DNA of 32,097 bases from JAUZPB01 sp037140715 (GTDB lineage: Bacteria; Bacteroidota; Ignavibacteria; Ignavibacteriales; SURF-24), in contig JBAXDX010000027.1 of assembly GCA_037140715.1 (NCBI GenBank), positions 1 through 32,097 on the forward strand. Direction: 5' to 3'. The position numbers and the translations under genes were made by a program. The notes under the pieces were generated by a model. It was not told the DNA's origin. It saw only the letters and a program-made list of their open reading frames with translations, and did not search any database. Below are positions 23,814 to 32,097 of this stretch, one piece after another; the stretch's first letter is position 1; each line of letters opens with the position of its first letter.

Positions 23814-25310
23814 TTATTCTGGTATTTCAAGACCAACAAACCGCGCATTACCCTGACCATCAACGAGTTTAAGCAAAACAGCACCGCCTTTTTTATTCTT
23901 CATAATCTTATCGAAATCATCAACTGAACTGATAGATTTCCTGTCAGCCTGTGTTATAATAAGACCACTTCTGAGTCCCTGATCATAAGCACGGCTTAAC
24001 GTCTTAACATCGGCAATATATATCCCTGACTCTACATTGAATTTTTCTTTTTCCTCATCACTCAGATTTTTGACTGTCATTCCAACATTATCAAATGTCA
24101 GCGAACTGCCAAAACCCTTCTTACTTCTGCCACTTTCATCTTTTGCATCCGAAACTGGTTCAACCGCTGCACTTACATCAAGAGATTTAAGCGTAACAGT
24201 CCTCTCTATCTCCTTCCCGTCTCTGAAAAGTAAAAGAACAACCTTATCTCCCGCAGATTTTGAAGCAACATAACTCTGAAGTTGTCCGGATTTTTCAAGT
24301 TCTCGTCCATCGATTTTAAGGATAATGTCACCTTCTTTTATATCTGCCTTCTCGGCAGCTCCTCCTTTACGCAATCCCTGAACAAAGATGCCTCTCGCTT
24401 TATCAAGACCCACCGCTTTAGCCGTAACAGGGTCAACTTCACCTATATTAACGCCAATATATCCGCGGTTAACCTTCCCTGTCGCAATTAATTCCTTCGA
24501 AATATTCTTCGCCATGTTAATTGGAATAGCAAAACCGTATCCGATATAACTGCCCGTCATCCCTGTAGCAATAGCTGAGTTAATGCCAATTACAGAACCC
24601 GATAAATCAACCAGTGCTCCGCCACTGTTACCCGGATTAATCACCGCGTCAGTCTGAATGAAATCCTCGATACCTGAATTATCCTTATTTCTTAATATAC
24701 CAATGTTCCTGCCTTTAGCACTTACGATACCGGCCGTAACTGTAGAAGCAAGTGAAAGAGGATTACCGATTGCCATTACCCACTGCCCGACCTTTACATT
24801 ATCTGAATTCCCAAGATAAGCCGCCGGCAACCCTGATGCATCTATCTTAATTATTGCGATATCTGTCTGCGGGTCTGTGCCAATAACTTTTGCCTCAAAG
24901 GCACGTTTGTCAAAAAGGGTTACGTTCACCTTTGTGGCATTTTCAACAACATGATTGTTTGTTAATATATAACCGTCCTCAGAGATAATAACTCCCGAAC
25001 CTGAACCAAGCTGTTCTTTCGGAACGTTATCCTTAAACGGGAAAAAGAAAGGTATGTCTTCATGCGGGTTCTTCTTTGTTTCAGATGCAACAGCAATCTG
25101 TACAATTGAAGGAGTAACCTTTTCAGCAACATCTGTAAAGGCTTTACTGAAGGCATTAACATCTACGTTTGTTACAGGCGGATTCTTCGCGCCGATAATC
25201 ACCTCAGCCAGACCCGGCCTTACCCACCCAAACCCGGAAACTAATACTGCTCCAAAGATAAACCCGGTTACAATCAGCGCAATTACACCAGTTATTTTTT
25301 TTCTTCTCAT
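23814..25310 (-). CDS. htrA: HtrA/DegP-family (Do) serine protease
   Basis: Periplasmic heat-shock-type protease/chaperone that degrades misfolded envelope proteins. The N-terminal hydrophobic segment (ITGVIALIVTGFIFGAVLV) is a signal sequence or anchor. The trypsin-like domain carries the triad His120 (YILTNNHVVENA), Asp150 (GTDPQTDIAIIKID) and Ser229 (NPGNSGGALVD). A first PDZ domain follows (RGYIGVNI to the VTLKSLD region, about 290-380) and a second, shorter PDZ-like region ends the protein (GIYIADVKTLSRAYDQGLRSG). I start at ATG 25310 (498 aa) because GGAGG stands eight to nine bases upstream; the in-frame GTG at 25328 lies before that site. It begins about 60 bp after the recO stop and probably shares its transcript. 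Confidence 0.95.
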   Translation of the reverse strand: MRRKKITGVIALIVTGFIFGAVLVSGFGWVRPGLAEVIIGAKNPPVTNVDVNAFSKAFTDVAEKVTPSIVQIAVASETKKNPHEDIPFFFPFKDNVPKEQLGSGSGVIISEDGYILTNNHVVENATKVNVTLFDKRAFEAKVIGTDPQTDIAIIKIDASGLPAAYLGNSDNVKVGQWVMAIGNPLSLASTVTAGIVSAKGRNIGILRNKDNSGIEDFIQTDAVINPGNSGGALVDLSGSVIGINSAIATGMTGSYIGYGFAIPINMAKNISKELIATGKVNRGYIGVNIGEVDPVTAKAVGLDKARGIFVQGLRKGGAAEKADIKEGDIILKIDGRELEKSGQLQSYVASKSAGDKVVLLLFRDGKEIERTVTLKSLDVSAAVEPVSDAKDESGRSKKGFGSSLTFDNVGMTVKNLSDEEKEKFNVESGIYIADVKTLSRAYDQGLRSGLIITQADRKSISSVDDFDKIMKNKKGGAVLLKLVDGQGNARFVGLEIPE

Positions 25311-25367
25311 TTTCAAAATCCTCCGCACTTCTTAAATAGTTATTAATACTTTTATGCTTATGATATC

Positions 25368-26102
25368 TCAATACAAATGGATTGATCTTATTCCCTTAAA
25401 TTCGTTTATATGATACCTGAGATAATTTTCAAGGAAACAGAGTATTCTTTCAATCTCTTTAATATTGTTTACAGCACTGCTTTTCCTGCGCCTTAGACCA
25501 TGAATTAAATTAATAAGTTCCTTGGGAAATAAATTTTCCCCCGCATAGTTTTTACCGCATTCATGGCAGACTATCCCGCGCTCGAAGCTGAAAAGCATCC
25601 CGTCTCCCTCAATTATTAATCCCTGACAGTCTGAGCAATGACCAGGCTGAATCCCGTAGCCGGTTTCTTTTAGCAAAAATAAAATAAACTTAATCAATAA
25701 CGAACCAGGATGCTCATCTGACGATTCAAACAGATTAATTATTTTAACCAGCCCTTTGAATAACCGGTGATTCGCCTCCTCGACCGTAAGAGCCTGAATA
25801 AGTTCAAGTACAGCTCCGCCATATTTTAATTTATCAAGCTCCGTTTTTATATTAGGAAAGTGGTTTATCAGTTCTGCCTGCGTAAGCAAATGAAGCTCCC
25901 TGTTATATTTTTTATATAAAACTATCTGGAGATGATTAAAAACGTCTGTTTTCATTCCTGCCAGCGATTTTTGCAAACGTGCCCCCTTAATCAAAACGGA
26001 AATTCTGCCAAATTCTTTTGTATATACCGAAGCTATCCTGCTCGATTCACGATAGTCCATCTTACTTAGAACTATTCCTTCAACTTTAACGATCTCAGAC
26101 AT
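25368..26102 (-). CDS. recO: DNA repair protein RecO
   Basis: RecFOR-pathway mediator that binds DNA and SSB and helps load RecA at gaps. At 244 aa it is of normal length. The N-terminal OB fold begins VKVEGIVLSKMDYRESSRIASVYT and continues FGRISVLIKGARLQKS. The C-terminal helical domain carries a zinc site of four cysteines, Cys156/Cys159 (CSDC) and Cys179/Cys182 (CHEC), present in many but not all RecO proteins. The ATG at 26102 lies inside the end of mtnA (eight-base overlap), indicating translational coupling. htrA follows downstream. Confidence 0.95.
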   Translation of the reverse strand: MSEIVKVEGIVLSKMDYRESSRIASVYTKEFGRISVLIKGARLQKSLAGMKTDVFNHLQIVLYKKYNRELHLLTQAELINHFPNIKTELDKLKYGGAVLELIQALTVEEANHRLFKGLVKIINLFESSDEHPGSLLIKFILFLLKETGYGIQPGHCSDCQGLIIEGDGMLFSFERGIVCHECGKNYAGENLFPKELINLIHGLRRRKSSAVNNIKEIERILCFLENYLRYHINEFKGIRSIHLY

Positions 26103-27108
26103 CTGTTAAATTGTAAGGCGCTTTATGGAGAGCCTTCTCTGTAATTATTCCCGTAATCAGTTTAGCCGGAGTTACATCAAACGCCGGCGAATAAACATCA
26201 TAGTACGACCTGGTAATCTCAACACAATTATACATCAGAACTTCCTTTTTATCACGAAGCTCAATCTTAATCTTAGAACCGTCAGGGCATAACCTGTCAA
26301 TAGTAGAAGTAGGAGTGGCGACATAAAACGGAATCTTATGAAAATCACAAAGTACCGCAAGACTATACGTACCAATCTTATTTGCCACATCTCCGTTAAC
26401 CGCGATTCTGTCTGAACCAACTATTACAATATCAATTTTCCCCTGACTCATAAGGACTGCCGCGGTTGAATCCGTATTAATTGCGAAAGGGATTCCCGAC
26501 TTCTCAAGTTCAAAAGCCGTCAGACGCGAACCCTGAAAAAGCGGACGGGTTTCATCAGCATACACAAACTCAACCAGTCCGTTTTCATAACCTTTCTTAA
26601 TTACATTAAACGCTGTGCCTTCGCCACCCGTGGCAAGCTGACCTGTATTACAATGTGTAAGAACCGTGGACTTCTTAGCAAATATTTCCAGCCCGTTTGA
26701 TGCAATCTTTTCACATCTAGCATAATCGTCAGAATGTATTACCTTAGCTTCCGCCAGTAAATGGTTATAATAATCACTACCTGAATAATTTTCAAACGAT
26801 TCTTTCATAATGCCAAGTGCCCAAAACAGATTGACAGCCGTCGGACGCGTTATTCTTAACCGCTTATACGCTCTTTCAAACCGTTCCGGTATATCTTTAT
26901 TAAAATTCTTAACCGACAAAGCAAGCGCATACGCCACGGCAACTCCTATCTGAGGAGCGCCTCTTACCTCAAGGCATTCAATAGCTTCGGCTATCCTCTC
27001 GTAGTCATCCGTTGCTATATATTCTTCAGACAAAGGCAGTTTCGTCTGGTCTATAAATATAAAATTGTCATCCATAAACTCTATGGCTTTAAAATTAGTC
27101 TTCATCAT
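26095..27108 (-). CDS. mtnA: S-methyl-5-thioribose-1-phosphate isomerase
   Basis: Isomerises 5-methylthioribose-1-phosphate to 5-methylthioribulose-1-phosphate in methionine salvage; relatives act on 5-deoxyribose-1-phosphate or ribose-1,5-bisphosphate. The catalytic Cys (154 counted from the upstream TTG at 27111) is in THCNTGQLATGGEGTA and the Asp (234) in VGSDRIAVNGDVANKIGTY. RGAPQIGVAVAYAL, VYADETRPLFQGSRLTAFEL and YVATPTSTID are also typical. The start is taken at ATG 27108; ATG 27105 is equally possible. It overlaps the end of the upstream PfkB kinase by 14 bases and the start of recO by eight, so the three are surely one transcript. No other methionine-salvage gene (mtnB, C, D, K, P) is in the window. 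Confidence 0.94.
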   Translation of the reverse strand: MMKTNFKAIEFMDDNFIFIDQTKLPLSEEYIATDDYERIAEAIECLEVRGAPQIGVAVAYALALSVKNFNKDIPERFERAYKRLRITRPTAVNLFWALGIMKESFENYSGSDYYNHLLAEAKVIHSDDYARCEKIASNGLEIFAKKSTVLTHCNTGQLATGGEGTAFNVIKKGYENGLVEFVYADETRPLFQGSRLTAFELEKSGIPFAINTDSTAAVLMSQGKIDIVIVGSDRIAVNGDVANKIGTYSLAVLCDFHKIPFYVATPTSTIDRLCPDGSKIKIELRDKKEVLMYNCVEITRSYYDVYSPAFDVTPAKLITGIITEKALHKAPYNLTDV

Positions 27109-28012
27109 CAAACTTCGAAAGTTTTAGAAATTCCCTGAAACGGTCATGAACCCGCAAATATGATAAATCCACAATCCCATTAACACTAAATTTCTCAACA
27201 CAGAAAGAAGCCATCGCACTGCCAAACACAACCGCACGCTTAAGATTCTCAATACTTACATCCTGAGTCTTATGAACATACCCGACAAAGCCTCCCGCAA
27301 ACGTATCTCCTGCACCCGTCGGATCATAAATGTTCTCAAGAGGATAAGCCGGAGCCGAAAATATTGTATCCTCACTGAATAGCAACGCGCCATGCTCCCC
27401 TTTCTTAATAATTAAATATTGCGGTCCCATTGCTCTGATAATCTTTGCCGCTTTTATTAAATTTGGCTCATTGGCAAGCAACCGCGCCTCTGAATCATTT
27501 ATAATAAGTACATGAACTCTCTTAAGTACTTCAAAAAGTTCTGCTTTCTTTCCCTTTATCCAGAAATCCATTGTATCACATACAACAAACTTTGGCTCGT
27601 CAAGCTGTTCAAGTACTCTCAACTGAAGAACAGGATCTATATTACCCAAAAGTAAAAATTTTGATTTCTGATATTTTTCAGGAATAACCGGATTGAACGT
27701 TTCAAATACGTTAAGCTCTGTCAACAGAGTATCACGGGCATTCAGGTCATAATGATACCTGCCCGACCAGCGGAAAGTCTTCGCTCCCGGAACTATCTGC
27801 AAACCTTCAATATCGATATGATGCGATTCAAGTAACGCGATATGCTCCCTGCTGAAATCATCACCTACCACACCAACCATATAAACCGGACCACTGAAAT
27901 AACTCGCTGCTATTGATACATAAACCGCCGAACCGCCAAGAGCATTATCTATACTGTCAAACGGCGTAGCTACCGTATCAAGCGCAATTGATCCCACGAC
28001 TAATAAACCCAC
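27095..28012 (-). CDS. PfkB-family sugar/nucleoside kinase
   Basis: Ribokinase-like kinase of 305 aa that phosphorylates a sugar or nucleoside hydroxyl with ATP. The N-terminal signature is GGSAVYVSIAASYFSGPVYMVGVVGDD. The anion-hole and catalytic base lie in YDPTGAGDTFAGGFVGYV (Asp236). KKGEHGALLF is the usual nucleotide-binding strand. The substrate cannot be assigned from sequence. Its overlap with mtnA suggests a pentose or nucleoside derivative related to methylthioadenosine or deoxyadenosine salvage, although the recognised methylthioribose kinase MtnK has a different fold. The start is GTG 28012 with GGAG six bases upstream. Confidence 0.92.
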   Translation of the reverse strand: MGLLVVGSIALDTVATPFDSIDNALGGSAVYVSIAASYFSGPVYMVGVVGDDFSREHIALLESHHIDIEGLQIVPGAKTFRWSGRYHYDLNARDTLLTELNVFETFNPVIPEKYQKSKFLLLGNIDPVLQLRVLEQLDEPKFVVCDTMDFWIKGKKAELFEVLKRVHVLIINDSEARLLANEPNLIKAAKIIRAMGPQYLIIKKGEHGALLFSEDTIFSAPAYPLENIYDPTGAGDTFAGGFVGYVHKTQDVSIENLKRAVVFGSAMASFCVEKFSVNGIVDLSYLRVHDRFREFLKLSKFDDED

Positions 28013-28243
28013 GGTTAACTCCTATCTGTTTAATAATTAAAAATATCTGAGCTAAAATACAAAAATATATTTTTATAACCCTGCTGAATTAATAATTTCA
28101 TTTTGTGCATAAATATATAACCGCATTGCCCTGTGAAATTAAATATCAGAACAATTATCCCTCCCTTTACGCTTTCACGCGGCAGTTATTTTGACACTAA
28201 ATTTCGTTTCAGCTTAAACCTGAAGAATGATAACTGCAAACTT

Positions 28244-31200
28244 TTAGAAAAATGCCATTACTTCAGCCCGCGCAGTATGAATCACACTCCCCTGCCCCTG
28301 TATCCGCCCGTCATACGCCACCGATGACTGAAGATTGGCAGTCAGCCGGTATTCAAAATTAACTCTCCAAAAATAATTCTTCCCCGTCAGATTCCCGCGC
28401 GTCATTTCAAACGGAATATAATTAAGACTCGTATTGACAAGCAGTTCATTTCTTTCCACTTCAAACTTAAAACGCCCCGTACCTGCAAAAGATAATATCA
28501 GCCTTAACATCTGCAAATTCTGATTAATAACAGTCGGATTCTTTGGCAGAGCATCCCTGCTCCTTGAAACAGATATCTTAAACCCTGATTCCACATTCCT
28601 GACCGGATGATAAGAAAAATCGGACGTAAGACTGTTAACTAAAATCATCCCTGCCCTGTTTGAACTTTGCGGAGCCACAACATTATCCACAACCTGGGCA
28701 ATATCAGTCTGGTTACCTGCTTCCTCTATCATCTTTAGCCTGATACGGACCGACTTCTCGTTATTATAACCCCTCTCAGACCCTTCGCTAAACTGCGTAA
28801 GTCTTTTTGTTTCACTAAAACGGAACCGGAAAGATAATTCATTGCTGTTTTCAAAAATAAATAAGTCATGCTGAAAAAAAATAACCCCTTTTACAGTAGT
28901 CGAATCATTCAGAAATGATGAAAACTGAAGAAGATATATTTTCTTAGTATCTGTTTCCCTGCTGTTTTCCTCAACCCGGAAAACAGTTTCTGTAGTTACC
29001 GGCGATAATAAAGCTCCCGCTAACGTATTCGCATGAAATATTTTTCCGGGATTAACCTTCCATCTTGAATTTAGCTTCAGCTCAATAACCGGAAACAACT
29101 CGTCTGTCGGCAACGTAAGAATAATATAATCACCATCATAAACAGCCGGCTCAAACTCATTCTGGTCTGATATGCCATTATTATTAATATCGCCAAGATA
29201 CTTATAATTACCCGTTCCCTGCTGAACTTTAACAAACACCCGCTGAAGTCGCGCCACTCTTTGTGTTGAACTTTCATAATATAAATCACCGCTTATCAGA
29301 TTCTGCCAAAAATTAAACCGGCTCTGGGAACGAATAAGTATCGTCTCATTATTTATCTCCCCGCGTCTTTTAAAAATATCTGTATATCTCTTATTTCTTA
29401 AAGTAAGATTAAGAGACGAAGACACTTCCTGTATTCCCCGGTACGAAATCTCATAAGACTGAACCGCAGAACGACTCTCTTTTTTCATGATGCCGTTAAC
29501 CGGAAATGAATCTTCCCGAAATGAATACTGCATACGGAAATTAAGGTTATTCCAGTCTGAAAGTTCAATACCCGGAGATGCTTCAAAATAACTAAGACTG
29601 CCTGGTATCAGCGAATCTGTCATATTAATTTTATCTTTTTTATCCTCTGCAAGAAAACTAACCGCAGGCGTTATCCTGCCAAAGGAATACGAAACATTAC
29701 CTGAATGTCTGTACCAACCACCTGAATAACCAATATCCCGTGTACCTGCATAATCAAGTTTATAACCGGCATTATAATGCTCCTTTTCTAAAAGTTTAAC
29801 TTCGCCGACAAATCTTTTTGACACAAAATCCCCGCCCCGCTTCAGGTATCCGTACATTGAGTTTACCATAAGTTTATCATTTGGCAAAAGAGTTATAGAT
29901 ACCTCCCTGAGCCACTCATTAACCGGACTCCCGCCCGAAAGTACATTGTAATTCCTCGAAAATTCTACTTCATTCATCCTGTCGGGTGCCGTAAACCTGT
30001 CCTGAATAAACCTGTCTTTATAACTCACACCTGCCCTGCCCAGATTTATAATATCACCAAGCTTAACCGGCTGCGGCATTACCGTAAGACTAATACTTCC
30101 TGCAATACCGGAATTATCTTTCCCGCTGATTTCCGAGAATCTGTTCTTATTCCAAATACTTCCCGCAAATTCAACATTCAGACTTACATCCTTGAAAGGC
30201 AGAACCTCAACTGAAACATTTCCCGTCTGTTTAAGTTCCGGCATCGGAAGAAAAATAACAGGCAGATAAGACCCTTGCGAAATACCCGTGAACCGATAAT
30301 TCCCCAGACTTTCGCGATTATAATCCCCTTTACCCTGACCGACATAACTAAAACTTACATTAAACAACCCCCTGCCCGGATTATAAATATAAAAAGAGAA
30401 AGGCTGCTCGCTGATAACAGTATCTGTTTTTGAATATACGCCTTTAATTTGCCCGGCTGAATCAGGCAGAGCAACCACAATACCGGTTTTTGAAGCAAGT
30501 AGCCTGTCGTTGCCCGCCAAAGCGAGTATTTTTTTATCTTCATCGCTTAATGAAATATCAACAGGAGAATCCTGGTTATCCCCTTCCCTGAAATAATTAA
30601 ACTTAACCTTAAATTTATCCCCTGTCTGACCAGTCATAAAATCTATACCGAAAAAACTTCGCGAATACCGGCGGTCAGTATATTCAAAATCAACAGAAAT
30701 ACGGCTTGCTGAAGTAATTAATCTCTGAGGTGTAAAGCTTATTTCAGCATTTGAGTAATCAATCGTATAATCATTCCTCTCTCCGCGCTTCATTGCCTCG
30801 CCGTTAAAATAAACCTTCTCACTCCCTGCAATAATTATAATATCCCTTTCACTATTAACGCCATTCAGATGATACGGACCCTGAACGCCGTCCAGTCCTG
30901 CAAACTGATTATTATTAAATTTCCCTTTGGAACTGGCAACAGCTACTGTACCTTTTGAACTTCCATAATTAAATTCACCTTTTAAGCCCTGAAGTTTCCG
31001 GTCAACTGAACCAAATTCACCAGGCTGCCCTTTAAAATCATAATCACCGAAAACGCCGGACGCATTTGGATGTTTCACTTCAATAAAAACCTTATCAAGC
31101 TCATCAAGACGTTCAGTATTACCTTCCGGCTGGATTGGAGTATTTTCATCAGTAAGAGCCACAACAATTTCAACATCATCACTAAGCCTGCCTGAAAGCT

Positions 31201-31729
31201 GAAGATGCAGACCACTGTTCAGAGAAAAATTACGGGTAGTCCCAATTGTAAATCCACGCGAAATAGAACCGCTCTTTTGAAGATCATGACCAAATATTGC
31301 ATCCGTCGTAAAACTTTCTGTCTTATTCTGCATCACTCTGAGAGTATCGGAAAACCTGTCGTCATATCTGACAACAATAACACGCCTCTTATACTCCTTC
31401 TGAAGCGGAACTTTAAACGCCTGATAAGTAACAAAAACTGTATCTGATACATGTATATGTACTGAATCAGAAAGAGAAAAGTACCCGCCGGTATATGAAA
31501 CCAAATATTCATCTCCCGAAAGTATATGACCCCTGAGTGTTATAATTTCAGTATTTGGAATTACTGAAACAGCGGAAAACGGATATTTATTATCGAAATT
31601 CATCTGAAAGAAATCAGTTATAATTACCGTGTTATATTTATCCTGTCCCCAATACTGCGGAGATAAATAAATAAACACCACAAAAATATATAACAGTTTC
31701 TGAAAATTTTTCAAATGGTAATTATGCAA
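28244..31729 (-). CDS. Large predicted outer-membrane beta-barrel protein, 1161 aa
   Basis: I assign no specific function. A signal peptide (KNFQKLLYIFVVFIYLSPQYWGQ) is followed by an N-terminal Ig-like region. A motif-rich part reads SGSISRGFTIGTTRNFSL, LQLSGRLSDDVEIVVALTDE, PIQPEGNTERLDELDKVFIE and GVFGDYDF. The rest is ~700 residues of alternating aromatic beta strands ending in ...EVMAFF, a terminal Phe as in barrels inserted by BamA. An EF-hand-like calcium loop, GDINNNGISDQNEFEP, is near residue 850. The ISRG/IQPEGNT section recalls segments of large Bacteroidota surface proteins such as SprA, but this is much shorter and the relation is unproven. No ATG is available near the start: TTG 31729 or TTG 31714 (best signal peptide) must be used. 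It stands alone, 231 bp upstream of the kinase operon. Confidence 0.85.
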   Translation of the reverse strand: MHNYHLKNFQKLLYIFVVFIYLSPQYWGQDKYNTVIITDFFQMNFDNKYPFSAVSVIPNTEIITLRGHILSGDEYLVSYTGGYFSLSDSVHIHVSDTVFVTYQAFKVPLQKEYKRRVIVVRYDDRFSDTLRVMQNKTESFTTDAIFGHDLQKSGSISRGFTIGTTRNFSLNSGLHLQLSGRLSDDVEIVVALTDENTPIQPEGNTERLDELDKVFIEVKHPNASGVFGDYDFKGQPGEFGSVDRKLQGLKGEFNYGSSKGTVAVASSKGKFNNNQFAGLDGVQGPYHLNGVNSERDIIIIAGSEKVYFNGEAMKRGERNDYTIDYSNAEISFTPQRLITSASRISVDFEYTDRRYSRSFFGIDFMTGQTGDKFKVKFNYFREGDNQDSPVDISLSDEDKKILALAGNDRLLASKTGIVVALPDSAGQIKGVYSKTDTVISEQPFSFYIYNPGRGLFNVSFSYVGQGKGDYNRESLGNYRFTGISQGSYLPVIFLPMPELKQTGNVSVEVLPFKDVSLNVEFAGSIWNKNRFSEISGKDNSGIAGSISLTVMPQPVKLGDIINLGRAGVSYKDRFIQDRFTAPDRMNEVEFSRNYNVLSGGSPVNEWLREVSITLLPNDKLMVNSMYGYLKRGGDFVSKRFVGEVKLLEKEHYNAGYKLDYAGTRDIGYSGGWYRHSGNVSYSFGRITPAVSFLAEDKKDKINMTDSLIPGSLSYFEASPGIELSDWNNLNFRMQYSFREDSFPVNGIMKKESRSAVQSYEISYRGIQEVSSSLNLTLRNKRYTDIFKRRGEINNETILIRSQSRFNFWQNLISGDLYYESSTQRVARLQRVFVKVQQGTGNYKYLGDINNNGISDQNEFEPAVYDGDYIILTLPTDELFPVIELKLNSRWKVNPGKIFHANTLAGALLSPVTTETVFRVEENSRETDTKKIYLLQFSSFLNDSTTVKGVIFFQHDLFIFENSNELSFRFRFSETKRLTQFSEGSERGYNNEKSVRIRLKMIEEAGNQTDIAQVVDNVVAPQSSNRAGMILVNSLTSDFSYHPVRNVESGFKISVSRSRDALPKNPTVINQNLQMLRLILSFAGTGRFKFEVERNELLVNTSLNYIPFEMTRGNLTGKNYFWRVNFEYRLTANLQSSVAYDGRIQGQGSVIHTARAEVMAFF

Positions 31730-31743
31730 TTTTTGACGGGGTA

Positions 31744-31772
31744 AATCTAAACAGAGCTTTAGGAAAAGTCAA
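31744..31772 (-). promoter_or_regulatory. Possible promoter of the large outer-membrane protein gene
   Basis: Minus strand: TTGACT (31772-31767), 17 bp, then TAGATT (31749-31744). Read the Bacteroidota way it is TTTG, 20 bp, TAGATTTA, close to TTTG/TAnnTTTG. Transcription would start about 8-25 bases before either candidate TTG start codon, giving a very short leader. Confidence 0.4.
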
Positions 31773-31825
31773 AGTTAATCCCTGTCTTTGAAATAATATT
31801 TAACTATTATTCATCCCCCGCTTTC

Positions 31826-31908
31826 ATTCTTAATCTTAATCTTAATCTTAATCTTAATCGCTTCAGAAGAAAGCGAGTATGATTATGATTAAGATTATGG
31901 TTAAGAAT
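31826..31908. repeat. Long imperfect inverted repeat built from TTAATC hexamers
   Basis: The left arm is a microsatellite of five CTTAAT units (31829-31858) running into CGCTTC. The right arm (31869-31908) is its near-complement, made of GATTAT/GATTAA units. About 33 of 40 positions pair, with a very short loop (AGAA). It lies in the otherwise gene-free 31730-32097, upstream of the outer-membrane protein gene. Confidence 0.8.
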
Positions 31909-31985
31909 CCCCGGTTTATATCCAAAGTCTTTTGAGTAAATACAGAAGAAGTCCATTTATTAGCCAAAAACCGTCTTTTTATTTA

Positions 31986-32097
31986 CACAGAGGCTTGTGT
32001 AAAACACACAATGGCAAGTGTAAAGTACACAGAGGCTCGTGTAAAACCCATAACGCCGAGTGTAAAACACACAGAGGCTTGTGCAAAACCCATAACG
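31986..32097. repeat. 21-bp tandem repeat array running off the window edge
   Basis: Five full units and a partial sixth start at 31986, 32007, 32028, 32049, 32070 and 32091. The unit is CACAGAGGCTTGTGTAAAACA with variants such as CACAATGGCAAGTGTAAAGTA and CATAACGCCGAGTGTAAAACA. TTTACAC and GTGTAAA around each core make the units palindromic. Since 21 is divisible by three, open seven-residue repeats exist on both strands, but there is no start signal, so it is probably non-coding. The array may continue beyond the window. Confidence 0.85.

Overview
The window looks like chromosomal DNA of a member of the Bacteroidota/Chlorobiota group, most likely an Ignavibacteria-type lineage. The support is a TonB-dependent receptor with an N-terminal carboxypeptidase-regulatory-like domain, a very large outer-membrane barrel protein, histidine kinases with 7TM sensor modules, a TPR protein, moderately AT-rich DNA, and intergenic elements built from GCCCTGAAAGGGC hairpins. 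Shine-Dalgarno sites (GGAG) are common, and two E. coli-like promoters (TTGACA/TATAAT type) are visible, so promoter usage is not the strict Bacteroides type. The lineage is an inference from gene content; no rRNA or tRNA gene is present to confirm it. I saw no phage, insertion-sequence transposase or CRISPR array.

Layout. 1-380: repeat-rich edge (41-bp direct repeat, then an inverted-repeat-bounded small element). 382-4444 (minus): two sensor histidine kinases in tandem; the downstream one is split by a frameshift in its PAS domain. 4445-5743: hexanucleotide microsatellite, AT-rich DNA, a decayed remnant and a conserved hypothetical gene (minus). 5989-13175 (plus): rmuC, rocA (P5C dehydrogenase), sucC, an 11-repeat TPR protein and aroE. 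13254-18600 (minus): a thiamine locus consisting of a TPP riboswitch with its own terminator, a TonB-dependent receptor, thiamine pyrophosphokinase, a 41-bp hairpin array and a sodium:solute symporter. 18660-26102 (minus): LysM-rich lytic transglycosylase, MBL hydrolase, a possible 27-codon ORF, aroC, htrA and recO. 26095-28012 (minus): mtnA and a PfkB-type sugar kinase overlapping each other and recO. 28244-31729 (minus): 1161-aa outer-membrane protein. 31730-32097: long hexamer-based hairpin and a 21-bp tandem array running off the edge.

How the genes work together. The most coherent system is thiamine salvage: a riboswitch sensing thiamine pyrophosphate controls an outer-membrane receptor followed by the kinase that traps imported thiamine. 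The usual Bacteroidota inner-membrane partner PnuT is missing, and an SSS-family symporter lies next on the same strand, which suggests a substitution. The pfkB-mtnA-recO genes overlap and are probably translationally coupled. HtrA and its terminator close that transcript before aroC. The remaining genes are housekeeping (DNA repair, aromatic amino acid synthesis, TCA cycle, proline catabolism, cell wall).
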